From Clostridia bacterium (GTDB taxonomy: Bacteria; Bacillota; Clostridia; Oscillospirales; CAG-272): DNA of 5,326 bases. Shown one piece after another: positions 1-4,383 of the stretch. Every line of letters starts with the position of its first letter. Position 1 is the stretch's first letter. The notes beneath the pieces are model-generated. The model did not search any database, was not told the DNA's origin, and saw only the letters and a list, made by a program, of their open reading frames with translations. The stretch spans positions 1 to 5,326 of the forward strand of contig JAFQOC010000481.1 in assembly GCA_017420845.1 (NCBI GenBank), in the 5' to 3' direction. Made by a program: the position numbers and the translations under genes.

Positions 1-94
1 CGATTACGGCACCGGCAGCAGCGGCGCCGGCGGCAGCGGCAACCATAACCACGTCAGCGGTCAGTTCATTGGTGTGCTTCTTGTTGTACTTCAT
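1..94 (-). CDS. Small hypothetical protein, N-terminal part only
   Basis: Only the first 31 codons are in the window; the reading frame runs off the left edge. It begins MKYNKKHTNELTADVV and continues into an almost pure Ala/Gly/Val stretch (about residues 15-31). A Lys-rich N-terminus followed by a hydrophobic Ala/Gly segment would fit a membrane anchor or a poor signal peptide, but the segment is cut off and could also be a low-complexity helix. The start is well supported: GGAGG at 100-104 sits 5 nt before the ATG. It follows the isomerase gene in the same direction after 105 nt, so it may belong to the same transcript or to a new one; no convincing promoter is visible in between. I do not recognise the family. 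Confidence 0.6.
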   Translation of the reverse strand, partial: MKYNKKHTNELTADVVMVAAAAGAAAAGAVI

Positions 95-132
95 GGTATC
101 CTCCATATATATGTTTTTTGTTTTTTCATAAA

Positions 133-145
133 CCGCATTTTGCGG
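133..145 (-). terminator. Weak hairpin after the isomerase gene, possible terminator
   Basis: On the minus strand CCGCA-AAA-TGCGG forms a 5-bp stem with a 3-nt loop, followed by TTTATG. The stem is short and the T tract is only three bases, so termination would be inefficient at best. It lies 55-67 nt beyond the isomerase stop and about 40 nt before the next start codon. It may only mark a partial stop between the operon and the small downstream gene. Confidence 0.2.
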
Positions 146-199
146 ACGAAAACAGATTGATTTTCCCCATATGCCCGGGGCAGGCTCCCGCAAAGGGGA

Positions 200-739
200 T
201 CACCGGGCCTCGTCACCGGGCACCACGGCGGCATCAGTAATCATGATGCACACACGGGGGACGTCGGAATAAAAGCCGTATCGTCCGGTCTTGCAGGAGG
301 CGATCTTGTCCACCACGTTCATGCCCTCGGTGACGCGACCAAAGGCGGCGTACTGGGCATCCAGATGGGGAGCGTCCTCATGCATGATGAAGAACTGGGA
401 GGAGGCGGAGTCGGGGTCCGAGGTGCGGGCCATGGAAAGAGTGCCTCTCGTATGCTTGAGATCGTTCTGCATGTAGCCGTTGGCAATAAACTCGCCGCGA
501 ATGGCCTTGCAGGGCTTCTGTTGGAACTCAGGGGTCATACCGCCGCCCTGGATCATAAATCCCTTAATCACACGGTGGAAGATCAGCCCCTTATAAAAGC
601 CGCTCTCAACCAAAGAAAGAAAATTCTCCACAGTGGCGGGAGCCTTATCGGGGAACAGCTCTACCTCGATCTTGCCCAGCTCATAAGGTCGGTCGCTGAC
701 CTCGGCAACCGTGAATACGACCTTAGGGTTGTTGTTCAT
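200..739 (-). CDS. Cyclophilin-type peptidyl-prolyl cis-trans isomerase
   Basis: This 179-aa protein is a single cyclophilin domain, which catalyses cis-trans isomerisation of prolyl peptide bonds during protein folding. The family motifs are in order: FHRVIKGFMIQGG (residues 54-66, with the catalytic Arg56 and Gln64), MAR (103-105) and SSQFFI (113-118, with the conserved Gln and Phe). The position of the cyclosporin-contacting Trp of human CypA is His125 here (APHLDAQ), as bacterial cyclophilins often vary there, so drug binding would probably be weak. No signal peptide or membrane segment is present, so it should be cytoplasmic. A longer reading frame reaches 808, but the ATG at 739 is preferred: it has AGGAG 9 nt upstream and starts just after the mrnC stop, whereas the extension would lie inside mrnC and does not resemble cyclophilins. 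It is the last clear gene of the minus-strand operon. Confidence 0.95.
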   Translation of the reverse strand: MNNNPKVVFTVAEVSDRPYELGKIEVELFPDKAPATVENFLSLVESGFYKGLIFHRVIKGFMIQGGGMTPEFQQKPCKAIRGEFIANGYMQNDLKHTRGTLSMARTSDPDSASSQFFIMHEDAPHLDAQYAAFGRVTEGMNVVDKIASCKTGRYGFYSDVPRVCIMITDAAVVPGDEAR

Positions 740-748
740 ATTTTGTGT

Positions 749-753
749 CTCCT
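749..753 (-). promoter_or_regulatory. Ribosome binding site fixing the isomerase start
   Basis: AGGAG on the minus strand lies 9 nt before the ATG at 739, inside the 16-nt gap after the mrnC stop codon. It supports the 739 start over the longer in-frame alternative at 808. Confidence 0.8.
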
Positions 754-755
754 GT

Positions 756-1145
756 TCAAGTAGTTTCGGGGGCGTCCAGACCGTAGCCCAGACGGAATAG
801 CTCGTCAATGCGGCCCGCCTGCCCCGTGACGTGGAGATACCCGAACAGGGTCTCCATGCCCGTAGCGCGGCGGTACTCCGCGACAGAGGCAGATTTGGGA
901 ACGTTGCCGTGTCCCATATTCCGGCCGCGGCGGTAAACCGCGGCCTCGGCCTCGGTCAGATGGGGCTCCATGCGTCCCATCGCCTCGGATTGAACCGAAG
1001 CACGGACAAAGTCCAGGGATGCCCGATTGAGGTGTGCCGAGGTGGAAAGCCCTCGCTCGGTCACCAGATAGGTGCGGACGCAGACCTCTAAAACGCTGTC
1101 ACCCAGGTAGGCCAACGCAGGAGTGGTGATGTCCGAAAGCTCCAT
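756..1145 (-). CDS. mrnC: Mini-ribonuclease III (Mini-III)
   Basis: This 129-aa protein is a stand-alone RNase III catalytic domain without the double-stranded-RNA-binding domain, which is the defining layout of Mini-III. In Bacillus subtilis the enzyme trims the 5' and 3' ends of 23S rRNA precursors; the same role is inferred here. Visible motifs are ALAYLGDSVLE (residues 10-20, with the metal-binding Asp16 and Glu20), the family-specific YRRGRN (71-76), VPKSASVAEYRRATGMETL (82-100, with acidic Glu98) and FGYLHVTGQ (101-109). Both acidic clusters are intact, so the enzyme should be active. The length is close to the usual 130-145 residues. AAGGAG lies 8 nt before the ATG. The gene starts 19 nt after the upstream membrane-protein gene and ends 16 nt before the isomerase, so it is clearly operonic. 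Confidence 0.95.
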   Translation of the reverse strand: MELSDITTPALAYLGDSVLEVCVRTYLVTERGLSTSAHLNRASLDFVRASVQSEAMGRMEPHLTEAEAAVYRRGRNMGHGNVPKSASVAEYRRATGMETLFGYLHVTGQAGRIDELFRLGYGLDAPETT

Positions 1146-1164
1146 GTGTCAGACTCCTTGGGAA

Positions 1165-1515
1165 TTACTCCTCGATGGCGTCGACTTCTTCCTCGGCGGC
1201 CTCGATGTCAAAGCCGTCGGTGCCGCCCTCGGGAATGGCGTAGTCGGGGCTTCTGCGGTAGACGCGGAGGAGCAGGGTGCGGATCTCAAAATCCCCGTTG
1301 CGCTTGACGATGAGACGGTAGGGGAAGAGCAGAACCAGGGTAATGGCGCCCACGACCGAGCCAAAGACCGTCCAGAAGATCTTGCGGTTTCTTGCGCGGC
1401 GCTCATACTCCTTCTTGTGGATCACGTGATCGGCAAAATCCACCACGCTCTCGAACGCGTTCACCAGGGTCTCACCGACCTTGGCAACGAATTTGAATGC
1501 CTTAAAAATGCTCAT
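1165..1515 (-). CDS. Hypothetical single-span membrane protein
   Basis: I do not recognise this 116-aa protein. Residues 1-30 look like an amphipathic helix (MSIFKAFKFVAKVGETLVNA onward). A strongly basic patch follows (KKEYERRARNRK, 34-45), then one hydrophobic span (about 46-68, IFWTVFGSVVGAITLVLLFPY), a second basic region (69-88) and an acidic tail (EAAEEEVDAIEE, 105-116). The basic patch before the span suggests the N-terminus is inside, but the region after it is basic too, so topology is uncertain. The start at 1515 has AGGAAGG about 8 nt upstream. Its position between the PFL-family gene (51-nt gap) and mrnC (19-nt gap) implies co-transcription. Codon use resembles that of its neighbours and there is no sign of decay, so I take it as a real gene. 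Confidence 0.75.
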   Translation of the reverse strand: MSIFKAFKFVAKVGETLVNAFESVVDFADHVIHKKEYERRARNRKIFWTVFGSVVGAITLVLLFPYRLIVKRNGDFEIRTLLLRVYRRSPDYAIPEGGTDGFDIEAAEEEVDAIEE

Positions 1516-1566
1516 AGTTATTTCCTTCCTTTCGTGGATAGTATATTCGGTATGTGTACGGTAGGA

Positions 1567-2925
1567 TCAGTTCTTCAGGCTGTGGATGGGAGCGGGAATG
1601 CGTCCCCCACGGTGAATGAACTTAGCGGGGGAGTAGGGCTTCAGCTCCATGATGGGAGCCGTCCCCAGAAGGCCGCCGAAGTCCACCTCGTCGCCCACCG
1701 TCTTGCCCACGGCGGGGATAACGCGGACGGCGGTGGTCTTGGTGTTGACAACACCGATGGAGATCTCGTCGGCGATGAGCCCGCAGATGACCTCCTCGGA
1801 GGTGTCGCCGGGCACCGCGATCATGTCCAGTCCCACCGAGCAGACGGCGGTCATGGCCTCCAGCTTCTCGATGGTCAGAGCACCTCGCTTGGCGGCGGCG
1901 ATCATGCCCGCATCCTCGGAGACGGGAATAAACGCGCCCGACAGACCTCCCACGTGGGAGGATGCCATAACGCCGCCCTTCTTGACCGCGTCGTTGAGCA
2001 TGGCCAGACAGGCGGTGGTGCCGTGAGCCCCGCAGGACTCCAGACCCATATTCTCCAGAATGAGTGCCACCGAATCACCGATAGCGGGAGTGGGCGCCAG
2101 AGAGAGATCCACGATACCGAAGGGAACCCCCAGACGGTCCGCGGCCTCGGAGGCCACCAGCTGACCCACGCGGGTGATCTTAAAAGCGGTCTTCTTAATG
2201 ATATCCGCCAGAGCAGACAGGTCGCAATCCCCTGCACGGGCGATGGCCGAGCTCACCACGCCGGGACCCGAAACACCCACGTTAATGACCGTGTCAGGCT
2301 CTCCCACACCGTGGAAGGCGCCCGCCATAAAGGGGTTATCCTCGGGGACGTTGGCGAACACCACCAGCTTGGCACAGCCGATGGAGTTGCGGTCGGCGGT
2401 AAGCTCTGCGGCCCGCTTGATGGTGGAGCCCATGAGGCGGATGGCATCCATATTGATGCCCGCCTTGGTGGTAGCCACGTTCACCGAGGAGCAGACCAGG
2501 TCGGTCTCGGCCAGAGCCTCGGGGATCACCGAAATGAGGTTGCGGTCTCCTTGGGTCATGCCCTTGTGGACCAGAGCGGAGTAGCCGCCGATGAAGTTGA
2601 TGCCCACGGTATCCGCCGCCCGCTGAAGGGTGTGTGCCAGCTTCAGAAAGACGTCGGGGGACATATTCCCCGCCACCAGGGAGATGGGAGTCACGGATAC
2701 CCGCTTGTTGACGATGGGGATGCCGTACTTTTTCTCAATGTCCTGTCCCGTGGCCACCAGACGCTCGGCCTTGCGGGTGATCTTATCGTAAATGTTGTCG
2801 CACAGGCGTTTCCCGTCGTCGCTGACGCAATCGAAAAGGGAGATGCCCATGGTGACGGTGCGGATATCCAGATTCTCCTCCCGGATCATCTGGATGGTTT
2901 CCAGTATATCTCTCGTATCAAGCAT
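1567..2925 (-). CDS. PFL family protein (UPF0210/DUF711)
   Basis: This 452-aa protein matches the UPF0210 family in full length. Typical stretches are ENLDIRTVTMGISL (residues 17-30), INFIGGYSALV (109-119), ALAETDLVCSSVN (137-149), NPFMAGAFHGVGE (197-209), INVGVSGPGVV (214-224), FGIVDLSLAPTPAIGDSVA (269-287), SHVGGLSGAFIPVSED (323-338) and the C-terminal GGRIPAPIHSLKN (440-452). The family is named for structural resemblance to pyruvate formate-lyase; its reaction is unknown and I assign none. It is normally encoded next to a small ACT-domain protein, as here (for example SP_0238-SP_0239 in Streptococcus pneumoniae), which suggests a joint function with ACT-mediated ligand sensing. The frame is open to 2979, but the ATG at 2925 begins the family's usual N-terminus (MLDTRDILETI) and has GAAAGG 9 nt upstream. 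Confidence 0.95.
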   Translation of the reverse strand: MLDTRDILETIQMIREENLDIRTVTMGISLFDCVSDDGKRLCDNIYDKITRKAERLVATGQDIEKKYGIPIVNKRVSVTPISLVAGNMSPDVFLKLAHTLQRAADTVGINFIGGYSALVHKGMTQGDRNLISVIPEALAETDLVCSSVNVATTKAGINMDAIRLMGSTIKRAAELTADRNSIGCAKLVVFANVPEDNPFMAGAFHGVGEPDTVINVGVSGPGVVSSAIARAGDCDLSALADIIKKTAFKITRVGQLVASEAADRLGVPFGIVDLSLAPTPAIGDSVALILENMGLESCGAHGTTACLAMLNDAVKKGGVMASSHVGGLSGAFIPVSEDAGMIAAAKRGALTIEKLEAMTAVCSVGLDMIAVPGDTSEEVICGLIADEISIGVVNTKTTAVRVIPAVGKTVGDEVDFGGLLGTAPIMELKPYSPAKFIHRGGRIPAPIHSLKN

Positions 2926-2934
2926 GGTAACTTG

Positions 2935-2940
2935 CCTTTC
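2935..2940 (-). promoter_or_regulatory. Ribosome binding site for the PFL-family gene
   Basis: GAAAGG on the minus strand lies 9 nt before the ATG at 2925. It is weaker than the AGGAG sites of the neighbours but supports this start rather than the in-frame ATG at 2979, which would add 18 residues not typical of the family. Confidence 0.6.
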
Positions 2941-2980
2941 GTATTCTATGCCAAAGCTTTCCGATCTGCCCTCGGGCAAT

Positions 2981-3038
2981 GGCGGCCTCTCAGGCCGACA
3001 AGGAAAGGTTTGACTGAAGGCGGCCTCAGCCGACTTCA
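2981..3038 (-). repeat. Two related hairpins between the ACT and PFL genes
   Basis: The 110-nt gap holds two dyads sharing sequence. The left one, 2983-2997, is a perfect 6-bp stem (CGGCCT/AGGCCG) with a 3-nt loop. The right one, 3015-3038, is 10 bp with one G-A mismatch and a 4-nt loop, and includes the ACT stop codon. On the plus strand 2981-2999 and 3019-3034 match as an imperfect direct repeat (GGCGGCCTC then AGCCGAC or a 3-nt longer version). Neither hairpin is followed by a T tract on the minus strand, so they are not ordinary terminators. They could slow polymerase, shield mRNA ends or separate expression of the two genes; this is inference. Confidence 0.5.
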
Positions 3039-3305
3039 GATATGGTGCATGGTGTTGAAAATATCCTCGTGCATGGTGTGGATCACCAGGTCGTTGGCCT
3101 TGCCCAAGGCCTCCAGCTTGTCCACGAACTCCGAGAACTCAATGGTCAAAGAGTCGATATCCGCCAGCATGATCATGGCGAAATAGTCACTCAGAACCGA
3201 CTGGGAAATGTCCACGATATTGGCACCGAACCCGGCGCAGGCGGTCGCCACCTTGGCGATGATGCCCACGCTGTCCTTGCCCGTAACGGTAATGACTGCT
3301 TTCAT
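3036..3305 (-). CDS. ACT-domain protein (UPF0237)
   Basis: This 89-aa protein is one ACT domain, a small beta-alpha-beta-beta-alpha-beta ligand-binding fold that often binds amino acids. It matches the UPF0237 family: MKAVITVTGKDSVGIIAKVA (residues 1-20) with the glycine-containing turn after strand 1, GANIVDISQSVL (27-38), YFAMIMLADI (41-50) and the typical C-terminal MHEDIFNTMHHI (78-89). The ligand is unknown. The protein is usually encoded beside a UPF0210/PFL-family protein, and it is the first gene of that pair here, with 110 nt before the PFL start. The frame extends to 3338, but the ATG at 3305 is chosen because it begins the conserved first strand and has AAAGGAG 7 nt upstream. The upstream ATG would lie almost on the -10 element of the promoter. 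Confidence 0.95.
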   Translation of the reverse strand: MKAVITVTGKDSVGIIAKVATACAGFGANIVDISQSVLSDYFAMIMLADIDSLTIEFSEFVDKLEALGKANDLVIHTMHEDIFNTMHHI

Positions 3306-3312
3306 GAGAAAA

Positions 3313-3319
3313 CTCCTTT
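3313..3319 (-). promoter_or_regulatory. Ribosome binding site for the ACT-domain gene
   Basis: AAAGGAG on the minus strand lies 7 nt before the ATG at 3305, an ideal spacing. It decides against the longer frame starting at 3338. Confidence 0.85.
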
Positions 3320-3341
3320 GGGGAATACTATTGGTCATTAT

Positions 3342-3370
3342 ATTATACTATAAACCTCGCGTATATGCAA
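3342..3370 (-). promoter_or_regulatory. Sigma-A promoter of the ACT/PFL operon
   Basis: On the minus strand TTGCAT (3365-3370) and a perfect TATAAT (3342-3347) are separated by exactly 17 nt. A second overlapping TATAAT lies at 3337-3342. Transcription should start near 3335, leaving a leader of about 30 nt before the ACT start codon. No better promoter is seen upstream of the other minus-strand genes, so this one probably serves the whole five-gene operon. Confidence 0.8.
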
Positions 3371-3374
3371 GAGG
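3355..3374. promoter_or_regulatory. Imperfect dyad over the -35 region, candidate operator
   Basis: CCTC and GAGG arms flank a 12-nt centre containing GTATATGC; 7 of the 10 positions are symmetric. The dyad covers the -35 hexamer and most of the spacer of the minus-strand promoter, the position expected for a repressor site. A weaker extension (TTTACCTC/GAGGTTTA on the minus strand) is visible. No binding protein can be named. Confidence 0.3.
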
Positions 3375-3482
3375 TAAATTATGAATTTTTCGGGATTCTT
3401 TCGTGTTTTTTTCGGGAATACCGCCGAGAAAAAGCCGTTTGCGTCAAAAAATGAAAAATCTTGCAAAAAAACCGCCTCCCCC

Positions 3483-3511
3483 TTGCAATCCTTCGTCGAA
3501 TGTGATATAAT
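3483..3511 (+). promoter_or_regulatory. Sigma-A promoter of the DUF6106-like gene
   Basis: TTGCAA (3483-3488) and a perfect TATAAT (3506-3511) are 17 nt apart, with the extended -10 dinucleotide TG at 3503-3504 in the TGATATAAT context. Transcription should start near 3518, giving an A-rich, unstructured leader. It is divergent from the ACT/PFL promoter, and the two -10 elements are about 160 nt apart. Confidence 0.85.
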
Positions 3512-3550
3512 GGGATAAACAAAAAAAACAACAAGGAGCTGTCTGTCCCC

Positions 3551-4081
3551 ATGAGTGAATTCAACACCTTTGAGTTCGTCGTTGACGAGAAAGCCGAAGG
3601 CAAGCGGAAGATGATCAAGTTCTTAGGTCGCTTCGGTCTCTTGGCCTTTATCGGAGCATTCGTCGCCTTCACCTTCATCATCCGTATGCCCATGCTTGCC
3701 GTCCTTCCCCTTGGTCTTCTGGGTATCGTTCTGTACTTTTGGAAGATCTTCAACTGCGAGCTGGAGTATTCCATGACCTCGGGTCAGATGACCTTCTCCC
3801 GCATCTACGGCAGCAGGAAGCGCAAGAAGGTGCTGGACGTAATCATCAAGGATTTCCGCGCGGTCGCCCCCCGCACCGCCGATTCCGACGCCAAGCTGAA
3901 GATGCAGGGCGTATCCAAAACCTACATGTTTGCCTCCCATTCCACCGCCCCTGACCAGTACTACGCCACCTTTGAGCAGGACGGCGAGCTCTGCGTGGTC
4001 TACTTCGAGGCCACCGAGAAGACCCTCAAGATCCTGCGCTACTACAACCCCGTCACCGTGGTCACCAAGGTCTCCCGCTGA
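3551..4081 (+). CDS. Two-helix membrane protein, DUF6106-like
   Basis: This 176-aa protein has a short charged N-terminus, two hydrophobic spans (about residues 24-44 and 47-67) joined by a tight turn, and a soluble C-terminal part of about 110 residues. The segment after the second span (CELEYSMTSGQMTFSRIYG, then SRKRKKVLDVIIKDFRAVAP, 88-107) and the later VVYFEATEKTLKILRYYNP (149-167) resemble the DUF6106 family common in gut Clostridia. That assignment comes from recalled resemblance and the function is unknown. The hairpin-like span pair places both ends on the same side, probably the cytoplasm. The ATG at 3551 is preceded by AAGGAG at 3533-3538, a rather long 12-nt spacing, with no better start nearby. 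A strong promoter lies directly upstream and a hairpin 35 nt downstream, so it can be monocistronic. Confidence 0.85.
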   Translation: MSEFNTFEFVVDEKAEGKRKMIKFLGRFGLLAFIGAFVAFTFIIRMPMLAVLPLGLLGIVLYFWKIFNCELEYSMTSGQMTFSRIYGSRKRKKVLDVIIKDFRAVAPRTADSDAKLKMQGVSKTYMFASHSTAPDQYYATFEQDGELCVVYFEATEKTLKILRYYNPVTVVTKVSR

Positions 4082-4116
4082 TGTGACCGCCGAAAATTCG
4101 ACAACTGAAATTACCG

Positions 4117-4144
4117 AAGGACGGGAGCATTCCCGTCCTTTGCT
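4117..4144 (+). terminator. Probable intrinsic terminator or attenuator
   Basis: AAGGACGGGA, loop GCAT and TCCCGTCCTT form a perfect 10-bp GC-rich stem, followed by TGCTTATCC, so the T tract is short and interrupted. It begins 35 nt after the stop of the DUF6106-like gene. With a poor T tract and no clear promoter before the next gene, some readthrough into the RHH gene is likely. On the minus strand no T tract follows. Confidence 0.6.
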
Positions 4145-4152
4145 TATCCATG

Positions 4153-4159
4153 AAAGGAG
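4153..4159 (+). promoter_or_regulatory. Ribosome binding site for the RHH gene
   Basis: AAAGGAG lies 7 nt before the ATG at 4167, an ideal arrangement. It fixes the start within a frame that is open much further upstream into the preceding gene. Confidence 0.85.
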
Positions 4160-4166
4160 TCACCCC

Positions 4167-4382
4167 ATGAAACAGTCCTACACCGTCCCCGTCCGCCTCT
4201 CGGAGGATCTCCTCCGCAAGCTTATCTACATCTCCGAGGCCGAAGGCCGTACCCCTCAGGCCCAGTTCACCCTCATGCTCCGCAACACCATCCAGTACCA
4301 CGAGCGGGCTAAGTCCAAGATTCCCCCCGCGGAGCTGGCCAAGATTGACGTCACACCCTACGCGGATAACAAGGAGGAGTAA
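4167..4382 (+). CDS. Ribbon-helix-helix (Arc-type) small protein
   Basis: This 71-aa protein has the layout of an Arc/MetJ-type DNA-binding domain. It has a short strand (YTVPVRLSED, residues 5-14), helix A (LLRKLIYISEAEG, 15-27) and, after the turn RTPQ, helix B (AQFTLMLRNTIQYHER, 32-47). A tail of about 24 residues follows (KIPPAELAKIDVTPYADNKEE). RHH proteins bind DNA as dimers through the paired strands; Thr6, Pro8 and Arg10 would point to the DNA. Whether it is a repressor of its own operon is inference. The frame is open from 3930, but the upstream part overlaps the preceding gene and the hairpin, and the ATG at 4167 has an ideal Shine-Dalgarno. Its TAA is 1 nt before the ATG of the phosphoesterase, so the two form a coupled pair. 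No separate promoter is apparent, though readthrough from upstream is possible. Confidence 0.85.
   Translation: MKQSYTVPVRLSEDLLRKLIYISEAEGRTPQAQFTLMLRNTIQYHERAKSKIPPAELAKIDVTPYADNKEE
4371..4377 (+). promoter_or_regulatory. Ribosome binding site of the phosphoesterase inside the RHH gene
   Basis: AAGGAGG encodes the final Lys-Glu-Glu of the RHH protein and stands 6 nt before the ATG at 4384. Ribosomes finishing the RHH gene would clear or reload at this site, so translation of the two genes is likely coupled. Confidence 0.8.
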
Positions 4383-4383
4383 C

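Noticed and set aside
740..808. N-terminal extension of the isomerase to the ATG at 808
   Set aside because: It would overlap the end of mrnC, has no cyclophilin-like residues, and a good ribosome binding site precedes the ATG at 739.
1540..1545. TATACT on the minus strand before the 116-aa membrane protein, possible internal promoter
   Set aside because: No acceptable -35 lies 16-18 nt upstream; the hexamers there are GATCCT-like. Co-transcription from the ACT/PFL promoter explains the gene more simply.
1123..3186. A 687-codon open frame on the plus strand
   Set aside because: It lies antisense to the PFL-family, membrane-protein and part of the ACT-domain genes, all of which are recognisable or well supported. 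Its product is His/Gly/Asp-rich without a recognisable domain. Stop codons are rare here because the real genes are GC-rich at third positions.
3930..4166. N-terminal extension of the RHH protein upstream to 3930
   Set aside because: The extension overlaps the DUF6106-like gene in another frame, is Pro/Ser/Thr-rich and passes through the terminator-like hairpin. The ATG at 4167 has an ideal ribosome binding site.
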